64,000 bases of DNA, taken from assembly GCF_018494055.1 (NCBI RefSeq), contig NZ_JABBFQ010000003.1, positions 372,001 through 436,000 of the forward strand, written 5' to 3'. The notes under the pieces are model-generated. The model saw nothing but the letters and a program-made list of their open reading frames with translations. It ran no database searches and was not told the origin of the DNA. Shown in pieces: positions 39,311 to 48,664 of this stretch (position 1 is the stretch's first letter; each line of letters opens with the position of its first letter). The position numbers were made by a program, and so were the translations under genes. Source of the stretch: Rosenbergiella epipactidis (lineage in GTDB: Bacteria; Pseudomonadota; Gammaproteobacteria; Enterobacterales; Enterobacteriaceae).

Positions 39311-39922
39311 ATGAATCTTCAACAATTTCAGAAGGCGGCTAATATCAGCGCCGGGTTAGCTACGCGCTGGTTTCAACCGATCACTGATGCAATGGCTGAG
39401 TTTGGTATCACCGCAGGCAACGACAAAGCGATGTTTATTGCTCAAGTTGGACATGAATCAGGTGGATTTACGGCTTTAAAGGAAAGCTTTAATTACACGC
39501 CAGCGGCCTTATTAACCACATTTGGTTCACGCATCACTAATCAGCAAGCTTATGCACTAGGCCGATCTACTGGCAAGCCAGCTAATCAAGAAGCGATTGC
39601 TAATCTTGTTTATTACAACCGCATGGGTAATAAGTCTCGCGATGATGGTTGGAAGTATCGAGGTCGCGGTCTAATCCAGATCACTGGGTTAGAGAATTAC
39701 GCCAAGTGTGGTGCTGGTATCAAAGCTGACTTGCTGTCAGAACCTCAATTACTTGAGAGCGATATCAATGCAGCGCGGTCTGCCGCCTGGTTCTTTACCA
39801 GTAAGAGTTGCACGCTTTATAGCGGTGATATTGAGCGCGTGACATTGATTATCAATGGTGGTCGTAATGGGCTTGATGATCGCAAGAGCCGTTTCAATAT
39901 TGCTAAATCAGTATTGGCTTAA
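39311..39922 (+). CDS. GH19 endolysin
   Basis: This 203-aa glycoside hydrolase family 19 enzyme degrades peptidoglycan at lysis. Catalytic Glu regions are visible in AQVGHESGGFTALKESFNYT, and the conserved GWKYRGRGLIQITGLENYAK follows. It has no signal peptide, so it leaves through the holin. It is the intact phage lysis enzyme and differs from the two AT-rich GH19 cargo genes. Confidence 0.9.
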   Translation: MNLQQFQKAANISAGLATRWFQPITDAMAEFGITAGNDKAMFIAQVGHESGGFTALKESFNYTPAALLTTFGSRITNQQAYALGRSTGKPANQEAIANLVYYNRMGNKSRDDGWKYRGRGLIQITGLENYAKCGAGIKADLLSEPQLLESDINAARSAAWFFTSKSCTLYSGDIERVTLIINGGRNGLDDRKSRFNIAKSVLA

Positions 39923-39924
39923 TC

Positions 39925-40449
39925 ATGAAAACTGAGTCGCTGATCGCTGCAGTCATCATGGCGTTGATTATTCTCGTTATCCTCGTTTGCTCGAGTGCTG
40001 CGTATCGTTATAAATCAGCTATCGACCAAAAGAACGAGGCAGTTGGTCAAGTAGCCCTGCAGGGTAAAGTAATTCAAGCCCAGCAAGATCAGCAGGTATT
40101 GTTCAATGAGCAAGCCAAGGCAACCAGTAGCGAGAATCAAGCCGTTCAGGTTAATTCAGATAATGTGGTGGTTAAATATCGTGAGACGTTACGATTTGAG
40201 AAGACCTGCAATTACGCTGTGCCTACTGATATTGCTAACGGGTTGCTCCAGTACACGAACCGTTTACGTTCCAGCGCAGTGCCAGAAGCTACCAGCCAGC
40301 CTAACAGATCCGGTACTGACACCGCTGCCGCCGCCAAGCTGACTTACTGCCAGGCTGTGCTTTGGATTAATCCATTACTCGCAGCTATCGAACAGGCCAA
40401 CAACCAACTCGACGCCATTAGGCAACTCCAAAAAAAAGGGAAACAATGA
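39925..40449 (+). CDS. Inner-membrane spanin subunit (Rz-like)
   Basis: This 174-aa protein has an N-terminal membrane anchor (AVIMALIILVILVCSSAAY). A long helical periplasmic part follows. It carries the o-spanin gene wholly inside it in another frame, the hallmark of Rz/Rz1. The two subunits fuse inner and outer membranes at lysis. Confidence 0.8.
   Translation: MKTESLIAAVIMALIILVILVCSSAAYRYKSAIDQKNEAVGQVALQGKVIQAQQDQQVLFNEQAKATSSENQAVQVNSDNVVVKYRETLRFEKTCNYAVPTDIANGLLQYTNRLRSSAVPEATSQPNRSGTDTAAAAKLTYCQAVLWINPLLAAIEQANNQLDAIRQLQKKGKQ
40163..40342 (+). CDS. Outer-membrane spanin lipoprotein (Rz1-like)
   Basis: The ORF is embedded in the Rz-like gene. It has a lipoprotein signal with lipobox LLILLTGC and a short mature part ending in PVLTPLPPPS, proline-rich as in Rz1. 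The start at 40163 is a choice among several in-frame ATG codons. Confidence 0.75.
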   Translation: MWWLNIVRRYDLRRPAITLCLLILLTGCSSTRTVYVPAQCQKLPASLTDPVLTPLPPPS

Positions 40450-40610
40450 TGACCGGCTTCCAATTATTAATTCTGTACTTCAGTACTGCCGTATCCGTGT
40501 TGTTATTGATTAGTGGTGGCTACAAAGTTATTCGTGACTTTATCTCTGCGAAGTTTGAAAGTGCTGTGGCCGCAAAAGCAGCCGCAGGAAATGATAACAA
40601 GCAAATTTAA
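40446..40610 (+). CDS. Small membrane protein, 54 aa
   Basis: It starts MMTGFQLLILYFSTAVSVLL with one membrane segment, then a helical tail rich in Ala and Lys. The start overlaps the spanin stop (ATGATG over TGA). As the last gene of the lysis cassette it may modulate holin or spanin action. No family recognised. Confidence 0.6.
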   Translation: MMTGFQLLILYFSTAVSVLLLISGGYKVIRDFISAKFESAVAAKAAAGNDNKQI

Positions 40611-40649
40611 GACAAAGGATATGACAGCAAGAATCTGAGCCAGATAATA

Positions 40650-41156
40650 TTATTGATTCCAGGCTATTATCCGTTCTGAGAGTGCATGAATTTCCTCAAG
40701 TATATCGATTGTAGCTTTGATAGATTCAATCGAAAAACCTATCTCATTTATAGCTGACTCTGGATGAAAGTCTTGGGTAAAGGAAGTTAACAATTGATGG
40801 TAAAAGATTATATCACTAACTTTATCATTACTGAGTAAGCTTATTTTATCTATGTTTGCATGGTAGAAGGGAGCTATGTTCCCAGGGAATTTTATTTTAA
40901 TTGAATATGATAACCCGGCTAAACTTTGTAGTTCTCCTAAATATTTATAAAAATCCCCTAAATAGTCACGCTTATAAGATATCTGTAATAAGGCGTTAAC
41001 TTCAGCAATCAAACCAGCCTCTACGGATTTAGTCTCACGTAAAATGCGGGATTTTTCTGAGCGATTCACTACAAAATAATTTATCGCACCACCTATGATC
41101 AAGCCTGCCAATGCCGAACATGCACTGATAAATTGATTAATTGTAGAAGCTTCCAA
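40650..41156 (-). CDS. AT-rich cargo gene: membrane-anchored protein, 168 aa
   Basis: One N-terminal membrane segment (FISACSALAGLIIGGAINYF) is followed by a helical cytoplasmic part. The gene is on the opposite strand to the late operon and AT-richer than its neighbours, between lysis and packaging modules. This is a known cargo position where superinfection-exclusion or defence genes occur. The family is not recognised; defence is only inferred from place and build. Confidence 0.6.
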   Translation of the reverse strand: MEASTINQFISACSALAGLIIGGAINYFVVNRSEKSRILRETKSVEAGLIAEVNALLQISYKRDYLGDFYKYLGELQSLAGLSYSIKIKFPGNIAPFYHANIDKISLLSNDKVSDIIFYHQLLTSFTQDFHPESAINEIGFSIESIKATIDILEEIHALSERIIAWNQ

Positions 41157-41200
41157 GTGTCATATCCCTCAAAATTATAGAATTATTGTCATTCATATTA

Positions 41201-41575
41201 ATGGCTAAGGATAATGAAATACCAGCATTAATCCCTCGTGCCTGCCGCAAGCGTGGCTGTCGTGGTACCACTACTGATCGCTCAGGCTACTGCGCAGCTC
41301 ATATCAATGAAGGTTGGCAGCAGCATCAGCAAGGCAAGACCCGTCATGAGCGTGGCTATGGTTCCAAGTGGGATAATATCCGCGCACGAGTTCTTAAGCG
41401 TGATAATCATCTATGCCAATCTTGCTTACAAGAGGGAAAGGTGGTGGCTGCTACCACTGTCGACCACATCATTGCCAAGACTCATGGTGGTACTGATGCC
41501 GATAGCAACCTACAGGCGCTCTGCTGGCCATGCCATCGACGCAAAACCGCAACGGAAGGTCGCCGGTCACGGTAA
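41201..41575 (+). CDS. HNH endonuclease of the packaging module
   Basis: The HNH centre is visible: CQSCLQEGK, VDHIIAKTHGG, DSNLQALCWPCHRRKT. In HK97-like phages an HNH protein encoded next to terS works with the terminase to cut cos. The ATG at 41201 (MAKDNEIPALIPRACRKRGC) is preferred to 41186. The gene ends 145 bp before terS, and the cos region lies between. Confidence 0.85.
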   Translation: MAKDNEIPALIPRACRKRGCRGTTTDRSGYCAAHINEGWQQHQQGKTRHERGYGSKWDNIRARVLKRDNHLCQSCLQEGKVVAATTVDHIIAKTHGGTDADSNLQALCWPCHRRKTATEGRRSR

Positions 41576-41590
41576 TTTCTCAAACCCCAT

Positions 41591-41609
41591 TCAAATGATA
41601 ATCATTATC
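41591..41609. promoter_or_regulatory. Fur-box-like palindrome next to cos
   Basis: The 19 bp ending TGATAATCATTATC match the Fur consensus (GATAATGATAATCATTATC) at about 16 of 19 positions. It lies between HNH and the cos words. It could be a true Fur site or a binding site used in packaging that resembles one. Confidence 0.4.
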
Positions 41610-41622
41610 GTTTAATGGATGG

Positions 41623-41690
41623 GGGGGGAGGTAAAATCTCTGGAGGCGATCGCCTTTAGGACCGCGCCCTCAATCGTTTTTTTACACCCG
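41623..41690 (+). other. Phage cos region
   Basis: The interval between HNH and terS carries GGGGGGAGGTAAAA (41623), the perfect palindrome AGGCGATCGCCT (41644), GACCGCGC (41660) and a T run. Phages with an HNH protein and a P27-type small terminase have their cohesive-end site here. The first, third and following words recur in the satellite at 9276-9216 on the minus strand. The exact cut positions are not known. Confidence 0.65.
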
Positions 41691-41719
41691 CGAAAAATCA
41701 AAATAAATCCGGAGAGCTT

Positions 41720-42214
41720 ATGGCTGGATCGGCGGGCCGTTCTGGGCGGCGCCCGAAACCTACAGCACGTAAGGAATTAGCGGGCAACCCGGGCAAAAGA
41801 GCCCTTAATAAAGACGAACCTGTTTTCTCACCACTCAAAGGCGTCGATGTTCCCGAGTGGTTTATCGAAGTAGACCTCCCACTCGCCACAGTAATGTGGC
41901 AAATGACAACTAAAGAGCTCTGCGGACAAGGCCTGCTCTGTGTGACGGATCTTTCCGTTCTTGAGCGGTGGTGCGTCGCTTATGAGTTTTGGCGCCGGGC
42001 AGTAGTGCAAGTGGCCAAACAAGGTCATGTGGTGACTGGAGCCACCGGCGGCCCCGTGAAGAACCCGCAACTAACCGCCATGAAAGAGCACTCATCAGAA
42101 TTGAGCACGACCGGGTCGATGCTAGGTTTAGATCCGAGTGCTCGTTCGCGGCTAATCGGCTTGGCGGGAAAAGGGAAGTCGGACAATCCTTTTATGAAGA
42201 TGATTAACTCATGA
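41720..42214 (+). CDS. Terminase small subunit (P27 family)
   Basis: This 164-aa protein has the typical start [20 protein letters not shown], then KRALNKDEP. The C-terminal part has the conserved [11 protein letters not shown]. It recognises the cos region and recruits the large subunit. GGAGAG precedes the ATG. It overlaps terL by 4 bp. Confidence 0.9.
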   Translation: MAGSAGRSGRRPKPTARKELAGNPGKRALNKDEPVFSPLKGVDVPEWFIEVDLPLATVMWQMTTKELCGQGLLCVTDLSVLERWCVAYEFWRRAVVQVAKQGHVVTGATGGPVKNPQLTAMKEHSSELSTTGSMLGLDPSARSRLIGLAGKGKSDNPFMKMINS

Positions 42215-43944
42215 GCCGAAAATCTTATCCCAACGTAAACGCGGCGAATCAATATGCCCGTGACGTCGTAAAAGGAAAAATCCCGGCATGTCGGTTTGTT
42301 ATCCAATCCTGCCAACGTCACATCGATGATTTGGGAGAAGAAAAGGGTAAGAAATCCCGATATCGCTTTGACAAAGATCTCGCGGAAAAAGCTGCAAAGT
42401 TTATTCAGTTAATGCCTCACACTAAAGGTGAGTGGGCATATAAAAGAATGCCAATAACTCTAGAGCCTTGGCAGCTATTCATTATCTGCTGCGCGTTTGG
42501 TTGGGTACATAAAGGGACAAAACTACGGCGATTCAGGGAGGTTTATACCGAGATCCCGCGTAAAAATGGGAAGTCGGCAATATCCGCGGGGGTAGCGCTA
42601 TTTTGCTTCACTTGCGACAACGAATTCGGTGCCGAAGTTTATTCCGGTGCGACGACTGAAAAGCAAGCGTGGGAGGTATTTCGACCCGCAAGATTGATGT
42701 GTAAGCGAACTCCATTGCTGGTTGAAGCGTTCGGGATCGAGGTTAACGCCTCAAATATGAACCGTCCAGAAGATGGCGCTCGGTTTGAACCGCTGATCGG
42801 GAATCCTGGTGATGGCTCTTCACCGCACTGCGCGATTGTTGATGAGTACCATGAACATCAGTCTGACTCGCTGTACACCACGATGCTCACGGGTATGGGC
42901 GCGCGGCGCCAGCCTCTTATGTGGGCGATCACTACTGCCGGTTATAACATTGAAGGGCCTTGTTATGACAAACGTCGTGAAGTTATAGAAATGCTCAATG
43001 GTACGGTGCCGAATGATGAGCTATTTGGCATTATTTATACCGTTGATGAGGGCGACGATTGGACAGATCATCAGGTGTTAGAGAAAGCCAATCCCAATAT
43101 CGGCGTGTCGGTTTATCGAGAATTTTTACAGAGCCAACAACAGCGAGCCAAAAACAACCCTCGACTTGCCTCAATCTTCAAAACTAAACACCTCAACATC
43201 TGGGTTTCGGCGAAAGCGGCTTTTTATAACCTCATTAACTGGCAGAACTGTGAAGATAAAACGCTCTCATTAGAACTGTTTGAAGGTCAGTCATGCGTTT
43301 TGGCATTCGATATGGCCAGAAAATTGGATATGAACAGCATGGCTCGCCTATTTACGCGTGAAATTGATGGTAAGCGTCATTATTACTGCGTCGCCCCAAA
43401 GTTTTGGGTGCCATACGAAACCGTCTATGGGGTGGAAAGTAACGATGATCGCCGAACGGCTGAGAGGTTTCAAAAGTGGGTCGAGATGGGCCTGCTTACT
43501 GTTACGGATGGCGCTGAAATTGATTACCGCTACATCCTGGAAGAAGCTAAGGCGGCTAACAAGCTTAACCCAGTGACCGAATCTCCCATTGACCCATTCG
43601 GGGCGACGGGTATTTCACATGAGCTTGCCGATGAAGGCTTGACGCCGATCACTATCATTCAAAACTACACCAATATGTCGGACCCGATGAAGGAGTTGGA
43701 GGCTGCAATCGCATCCGGACGTTTTCATCACGACGGTAACCCGATCATGACATGGTGTATCGGCAACGTGGTCGGTAAATATCTGCCGGGTAATGATGAT
43801 GTGGTCCGGCCAATTAAAGAGCAAAACGAAAATAAGATTGATGGAGCGGTTGCGCTGATCATGACTATTGGGCGCGCTATGCTCAATGAGCAGAGTGATT
43901 TCCTTTCCGGTTTAGACCCTGACGATGACCTTTTATTCCTATGA
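42211..43944 (+). CDS. Terminase large subunit
   Basis: This 577-aa protein is the packaging ATPase-nuclease of HK97-like phages. The Walker A-like stretch is [18 protein letters not shown], Walker B is [12 protein letters not shown], and the nuclease Asp are in [14 protein letters not shown] and later. It is complete. If the satellite is packaged by this phage, this is the enzyme. Confidence 0.92.
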   Translation: MSRKSYPNVNAANQYARDVVKGKIPACRFVIQSCQRHIDDLGEEKGKKSRYRFDKDLAEKAAKFIQLMPHTKGEWAYKRMPITLEPWQLFIICCAFGWVHKGTKLRRFREVYTEIPRKNGKSAISAGVALFCFTCDNEFGAEVYSGATTEKQAWEVFRPARLMCKRTPLLVEAFGIEVNASNMNRPEDGARFEPLIGNPGDGSSPHCAIVDEYHEHQSDSLYTTMLTGMGARRQPLMWAITTAGYNIEGPCYDKRREVIEMLNGTVPNDELFGIIYTVDEGDDWTDHQVLEKANPNIGVSVYREFLQSQQQRAKNNPRLASIFKTKHLNIWVSAKAAFYNLINWQNCEDKTLSLELFEGQSCVLAFDMARKLDMNSMARLFTREIDGKRHYYCVAPKFWVPYETVYGVESNDDRRTAERFQKWVEMGLLTVTDGAEIDYRYILEEAKAANKLNPVTESPIDPFGATGISHELADEGLTPITIIQNYTNMSDPMKELEAAIASGRFHHDGNPIMTWCIGNVVGKYLPGNDDVVRPIKEQNENKIDGAVALIMTIGRAMLNEQSDFLSGLDPDDDLLFL

Positions 43945-44102
43945 AAACACTCATTACCGATATATTTGGTCTGTTAGGTATTTGCCTGACGACCTCTGGC
44001 GTGTGGATGCGCTTTGGTGTCGCCAATGCACTCATGTATTCAGGCGCATTACTGCTAATCGGCGCGGTATTAACTGCCTGGAGAAAGCGAAATGTTGTTT
44101 GA
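43941..44102 (+). CDS. Small membrane protein between terL and portal, 53 aa
   Basis: [20 protein letters not shown], then [18 protein letters not shown], gives two hydrophobic segments. The start overlaps the terL stop (ATGA) and the stop overlaps the portal start. Small membrane proteins in this place are common in HK97-like phages; their role is unknown. Confidence 0.65.
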   Translation: MKTLITDIFGLLGICLTTSGVWMRFGVANALMYSGALLLIGAVLTAWRKRNVV

Positions 44103-45309
44103 TGCCATGTTCCGTTCGGAATCGATAGAAAACCCCTCGGTGCCGATCACCTCAGAAGCTGCCGATTTAGACGGTATTTTCGGTCAAGACGTCTATGTTA
44201 GCCCAGAAACGTCAATGAAATTGGCCGCGGTCTATTCCTGTATTTATGTGATCGCATCGAATATTGCACAGATGCCACTGCATGTTATGCGGCGTAGTAA
44301 TAACACTGTCGAGCCAGCGCGAGATCACCCCGTGTTTTACCTCATTCACGATGAACCGAACGTATGGCAAACCAGCTACAAGTGGCGAGAGCTCAAACAG
44401 CGTCATATTTTGGGTTGGGGAAACGGCTATACCTGGGTGAAGAGGGACAGACGCGGTCAAGTCATAGAGCTCGACGCTTGTATGCCATGGGAAACGACGC
44501 TGCTACAAACAGGGAATCGATATACCTACGGCGTATACAACCGAGAGGGCTCATTCGCAGTTAGCCCTGATGACATGATCCATATTCGTGCACTAGGCAA
44601 TAACCAAAAGATGGGCCTTAGTCCTGTTTTGCAGCATGCGGAAACGATCGGCATGGGGATGAGTGGACAGAAATACACTTCAAGTTTTTTTGGTGGGAAT
44701 GCTAGACCGGCGGGGATCGTGTCGGTTAAGCAAGAGCTAAACAATGATAGCTGGGCACGGCTTAAAAATATGTGGCAGAAGGCGAGTGCCGCACTTCGTA
44801 GCCAAGAAAACAAAACGATGCTGTTACCCGCTGAACTCGACTACAAATCTCTCACCGTATCGCCTGTCGATGCGCAACTTATCGATATGATGAAGCTTAA
44901 TCGCTCGATGATTGCTGGGATATTCAATGTACCGGCACACATGATTAATGATCTTGAGAGTGCAACCTTTAGCAATATCACGCAGCAGGCTATTCAGTTC
45001 GTTCGTTACACCATTATGCCTTGGGTGACCAACTGGGAGCAGGAGCTTAACCGACGGCTGTTTACCCGCTCAGAACTTGCGGCAGGGTATTACGTTCGAT
45101 TCAATCTTGCTGGCCTCCTTCGTGGAACACCTCAAGAGCGTGCACAGTTCTATCACTACGCCATTACCGATGGCTGGATGAGTCGTAATGAAGCTCGCGC
45201 CTTTGAGGACATGAACCCGGTTACTGGTCTTGATGAAATGCTGGTAAGCGTCAATGCCTCAAAACCGATAAGCAACACTCCAACCAATGAGGAAGATAAC
45301 AATGAGTGA
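44092..45309 (+). CDS. Portal protein (HK97 family)
   Basis: This 405-aa protein has typical portal blocks: AAVYSCIYVIASNIAQMPLH, HPVFYLIHDEPN, DDMIHIRALG and FNVPAHMINDLESATFSNI. It forms the dodecameric vertex through which DNA enters. The stop overlaps the protease start. Confidence 0.92.
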   Translation: MLFDAMFRSESIENPSVPITSEAADLDGIFGQDVYVSPETSMKLAAVYSCIYVIASNIAQMPLHVMRRSNNTVEPARDHPVFYLIHDEPNVWQTSYKWRELKQRHILGWGNGYTWVKRDRRGQVIELDACMPWETTLLQTGNRYTYGVYNREGSFAVSPDDMIHIRALGNNQKMGLSPVLQHAETIGMGMSGQKYTSSFFGGNARPAGIVSVKQELNNDSWARLKNMWQKASAALRSQENKTMLLPAELDYKSLTVSPVDAQLIDMMKLNRSMIAGIFNVPAHMINDLESATFSNITQQAIQFVRYTIMPWVTNWEQELNRRLFTRSELAAGYYVRFNLAGLLRGTPQERAQFYHYAITDGWMSRNEARAFEDMNPVTGLDEMLVSVNASKPISNTPTNEEDNNE

Positions 45310-45901
45310 GCGTGAAGTCCGCTGTTACTCCGGAGAGGTGCGGGCGGAGCAGCCCACTGACTCACCGACCAAGATTCAAGGGTATGGTTCTATTTTCAAT
45401 AGTCGATCAGAGCCGATGTGGGGGTTTAGAGAAATCATCAAGCCCGGTGCTTTTGATAGCGTCTTAAATGACGATGTTCGGGCATTATTCAATCACGACC
45501 CCAACTTTATTCTCGGGCGCAGCGCTTCGGGAACGTTAGTAATAAGCGTCGATGATCGGGGACTGAAGTACGACATTAACCCACCTGATACCCAAACCAT
45601 TCGTGATCTTGTGTTATCGCCGATGCAGCGCGGTGACATCACTCAGTCGTCCTTTGCCTTTAGTGTGACCCGTAATGGTGACGATTGGTACGAGGATGAT
45701 GAAGGGATCATTATTCGCGAAATTAACCAGATTTCACGTCTTTACGATGTCAGTCCGGTGACGTATCCCGCTTATCAGGAAGCCGAATCAACGGTTCGGT
45801 CAATGAAAGCCTGGCAGGAGGCGCGTGATAGTGGCGCACTACAGAAAGCTATCAATGAAAAAATGGCGCGCGAGCGTCTTCTGACTCTTCTTAATGCGTA
45901 A
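45302..45901 (+). CDS. HK97-type prohead protease
   Basis: This 199-aa protein has IQGYGSIFNSRSEPMWGFRE, LFNHDPNFILGR (catalytic His region) and ITQSSFAFSV (catalytic Ser). It cleaves the delta domain of the capsid protein during maturation. The ATG at 45302 has GAGGAAG upstream. Confidence 0.9.
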   Translation: MSEREVRCYSGEVRAEQPTDSPTKIQGYGSIFNSRSEPMWGFREIIKPGAFDSVLNDDVRALFNHDPNFILGRSASGTLVISVDDRGLKYDINPPDTQTIRDLVLSPMQRGDITQSSFAFSVTRNGDDWYEDDEGIIIREINQISRLYDVSPVTYPAYQEAESTVRSMKAWQEARDSGALQKAINEKMARERLLTLLNA

Positions 45902-45910
45902 GGAACCCTT

Positions 45911-47137
45911 ATGAAATTGCACGAAATGAAAGAAAAACGTAACACCATCGCCAAACAGATGCGTTCTTTACACGACAATATCGGCGAAGGTGCCTGGTCG
46001 GAAGAACATCGTAAGCAGTGGAAGGATGCAAAGACTGAACTTGACGGACTTGATCAGCGTATTAACCGTGAGGAAGAACTTCGTCGTTTAGATCAGCATC
46101 ATATTGACGAAAAAGAGCAAGAACAACGCCAGCAGCAACAAACTCCCGAAACTCAGTCTCAGGAGCGACGCGCCCATGCTTTTGACCGCTTTTTACGTCA
46201 CGGTTTAGGTGAGATGTCAGCGGAAGAAAAGCAAGCTTTACGCGAACTGCGCGCGCAAGGGACATCACCCGATGAAAAAGGCGGATATACCGTCCCCACG
46301 CAAATGCGTAATGCAATCGTGGAAGCGATGAAAGCTTACGGTGGGATCGCAAGTGTTGCCCAAATCCTGAGCACTGCTAATGGTCAACCAATTGAGTGGG
46401 CAACCTCTGACGGTACCACTGAAGAAGGTGAGTTACTGGGCGAGAACAGCACGGCGTCAGAAGAAGATATTACTTTCGGTACCGCGAATCTCGGGGCGAA
46501 AAAGCTATCTTCCAAGATCATTCGCGTGTCGAACGAGCTATTGCAAGATAGCGGTGTTGATATCGAAGCATTCTTGGCGGCACGTATCGCGCAGCGTATT
46601 GGTCGCGGTGAGGCTAAGTATTTAGTCCAGGGGACTGGCACCGGCACACCACAACAGCCTAAAGGGTTAGTGGCCTCAGTGACTGGCACGGTGGGGGCTG
46701 CGTCTGCCACGGCATTCACTTGGAAAGAGATGAATGCGCTAAAACATGCAATTGATCCGGCATACCGTGGTGGGCCTCAATCACGCTGGGCATTCAACGA
46801 CTCAACACTCGAGCTAATCGAAGAAATGGAAGATGGTCAGGGTCGTCCGCTCTGGTTACCTAGTATCGCCGGTGGAACGCCTGCAACTGTTCTGAATATT
46901 CCCTACGTTGTTGACCAGGCGATCGATAGTATCGGTGCAGGTAAGAAGTTTATCTTCTGTGGTGATTTCAATCGTTTCATCCTACGCCGCGTGACCTATA
47001 TGACGTTGAAGCGTCTAGTTGAGCGTTACGCTGAATACGACCAAACCGCATTCTTGGCTTTCCACCGTTTCGACTGCGTATTAGAAGATGCGGCGGCTAT
47101 TAAAGCCTTAGTCGGTAAGCCTGCTGCGGGTGGCTAA
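45911..47137 (+). CDS. Major capsid protein (HK97 fold)
   Basis: This 408-aa protein has an N-terminal helical, Glu/Gln-rich delta domain (about residues 1-100) acting as internal scaffold. The HK97-fold shell domain follows (GGYTVPTQMRNAIVEAMKAY, RIGRGEAKYLVQGTGTG, PLWLPSIAGGTPATVLNIPY). Confidence 0.92.
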   Translation: MKLHEMKEKRNTIAKQMRSLHDNIGEGAWSEEHRKQWKDAKTELDGLDQRINREEELRRLDQHHIDEKEQEQRQQQQTPETQSQERRAHAFDRFLRHGLGEMSAEEKQALRELRAQGTSPDEKGGYTVPTQMRNAIVEAMKAYGGIASVAQILSTANGQPIEWATSDGTTEEGELLGENSTASEEDITFGTANLGAKKLSSKIIRVSNELLQDSGVDIEAFLAARIAQRIGRGEAKYLVQGTGTGTPQQPKGLVASVTGTVGAASATAFTWKEMNALKHAIDPAYRGGPQSRWAFNDSTLELIEEMEDGQGRPLWLPSIAGGTPATVLNIPYVVDQAIDSIGAGKKFIFCGDFNRFILRRVTYMTLKRLVERYAEYDQTAFLAFHRFDCVLEDAAAIKALVGKPAAGG

Positions 47138-47156
47138 TTTACGAAAACGAAAAGAT

Positions 47157-47198
47157 GCCGCGTAAGCGGTTTTTTTATGCCCGCAATTCGCGGGCATA
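47157..47198 (+). terminator. Terminator and second hairpin after the capsid gene
   Basis: CCGC/GCGG hairpin with seven T, then a perfect ATGCCCGC/GCGGGCAT hairpin just before the AAGGAG ribosome site of the next gene. It would lower expression of the downstream genes relative to capsid. Confidence 0.7.
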
Positions 47199-47207
47199 AG
47201 GAGAATT

Positions 47208-47501
47208 ATGTCGCCGACAGTTGAAGAGGTTCTGCTGCACTGCCGTATTGATGATGACGCCGAGTCGACGTTAATTAGTGATTATATTGAAGCCGCAGTC
47301 GATAGAGCCCAAAATTATCTTAACCGTGGGCTCTACGAAGAAGATATCCCAGAGGGCGATCCGGATGGGTTAATAATCACCGGTTCCATTAAGTTGGCAT
47401 TACTTCTAGCGGTGGGATTTTGGTATGAAAACCGAGAAGCTCAGCAGCTCCCAGAGGGATTCTTTTCGTTATTGTCGCCTTACCGATTTATTCCTCTATA
47501 G
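47208..47501 (+). CDS. Head-tail connector (gp6-like)
   Basis: This 97-aa protein (VEEVLLHCRIDDDAESTLIS, DYIEAAVDRAQNYLNRGLYE) fits the HK97 gp6/DNA-packaging adaptor family in size, position and helical sequence. Confidence 0.85.
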   Translation: MSPTVEEVLLHCRIDDDAESTLISDYIEAAVDRAQNYLNRGLYEEDIPEGDPDGLIITGSIKLALLLAVGFWYENREAQQLPEGFFSLLSPYRFIPL

Positions 47502-47510
47502 GTAGTTATC

Positions 47511-47666
47511 ATGGCTTGTGCAGGGTGCGAGCGCCGTCGCGTGTGGGTTAAAGAAATGATGAGGTTAGCTAATGAACGACTCCATGGTCGAAGCGCTAAT
47601 TCTAGCGATAAACGAACAGACGAAAGCCCAGCAAGCTCAGACAAAGGCAATACTGGCATTGGCTGA
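47511..47666 (+). CDS. Small Cys-containing protein, 51 aa
   Basis: It starts MACAGCERRRVWVKEMMRLA. Short proteins beginning with this CxxCxxRR pattern are found in many lambdoid head-tail regions. It overlaps the next gene in another frame for 95 bp. The role is unknown. Confidence 0.55.
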   Translation: MACAGCERRRVWVKEMMRLANERLHGRSANSSDKRTDESPASSDKGNTGIG

Positions 47667-47853
47667 ATCTAATCAGCAACTAATAGGCCTGTTAATCGAT
47701 GATTCTGACGTAGCGGAAGACGAACCGAATCGTGTTCAGGTTTACTTGAACGGTCAGCCGAAAGAAGAGCAAGTTGCTCAGATCAGAAAAGCCACTTCTG
47801 ATGCAGCGCAACAAGACTATTTTCATGGACCAAGGCTCTTAGGAGGTCGGTAG
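47572..47853 (+). CDS. Hypothetical head-region protein, 93 aa
   Basis: MNDSMVEALILAINEQTKAQ is helical, and the second half (EDEPNRVQVYLNGQPKEEQV) is acidic. It has no visible enzyme motif. It is directly followed by the head-tail adaptor gene. Confidence 0.6.
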   Translation: MNDSMVEALILAINEQTKAQQAQTKAILALAESNQQLIGLLIDDSDVAEDEPNRVQVYLNGQPKEEQVAQIRKATSDAAQQDYFHGPRLLGGR

Positions 47854-48186
47854 ATGAACGCTGGAAAACTTCGTCACCGCGTCGAGCTACAACGATTTAT
47901 TGAGAATCAAAATCCTGAAACGGGAGCTGTCACTAGAGGGTTTAGTACAGTCGCTAAACTCTGGGCTGAAGTGGTCCCATCCTCCGTGCGTGAGTTTATT
48001 GCTGCACAATCAGAGCAGAGCGAAGTAACAGGGCGTATCACGCTTCGTTATCGTCCCGATATCACCAATAAAGACCGTATTGTTTATCGCGGTAAAGTTT
48101 ACGACATTATTGGTGTACTTCCTGATCCTGAAAGCGGTATTGAATACCTCACTTTGGCGATAAAAGAGGGGGTAAGTGATGGCTGA
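47854..48186 (+). CDS. Head-tail adaptor (SPP1 gp16-like head closure)
   Basis: This 110-aa protein has the family start MNAGKLRHRVELQRFIENQN and later WAEVVPSSVREFIAAQ and YRPDITNKDRIVYRGKVYDI. It closes the head after packaging. Confidence 0.88.
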   Translation: MNAGKLRHRVELQRFIENQNPETGAVTRGFSTVAKLWAEVVPSSVREFIAAQSEQSEVTGRITLRYRPDITNKDRIVYRGKVYDIIGVLPDPESGIEYLTLAIKEGVSDG

Positions 48187-48664
48187 CGGCGTTCAACTTA
48201 AAATCGAGGGGCTTGCAGCGCTAAAGGGCAAGCTCAGTGAGATATCGGATGATCTGAGAAGAAAAAGCGGAAGAGCTGCACTGCGTAAGGCCGCTAACGT
48301 TATTGCTGCCAAAGCAAGAAGTAATGCGTTACGTGTCGATGATCCTCACACTGGGCGTAGCATTGCCGATAACATCGCTTTGCGCTGGAACGGTAGATTA
48401 TTTAAGCGTACTGGCAACCTTGGTTTCAGAGTTGGCGTGTTGCACGGTGCGGTTCTAAAAAGTCATCCTGATAAGGGGATGAACGCCCCCACTCCGCACT
48501 GGCGATTACTTGAGTTTGGTACCGAGAAAATGAAAGCTCAGCCCATTATGCGTCCGGCAATCGAATCGAGTGTTAATGAGGTTATTTCAACCTTTACCAC
48601 CGAGTATGAAAAAGGTATCGATCGCGCGATTAAACGAGCACAGAAAAAGGGAGTTGACCCATGA
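48179..48664 (+). CDS. HK97 gp10-family tail completion/neck protein
   Basis: This 161-aa protein has VQLKIEGLAALKGKLSEISD, then AALRKAANVIAAKARSNAL and a conserved HWRLLEFGTEKMKAQPIMRP. The ATG at 48179 has GAGGGGG upstream. Confidence 0.88.
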   Translation: MADGVQLKIEGLAALKGKLSEISDDLRRKSGRAALRKAANVIAAKARSNALRVDDPHTGRSIADNIALRWNGRLFKRTGNLGFRVGVLHGAVLKSHPDKGMNAPTPHWRLLEFGTEKMKAQPIMRPAIESSVNEVISTFTTEYEKGIDRAIKRAQKKGVDP

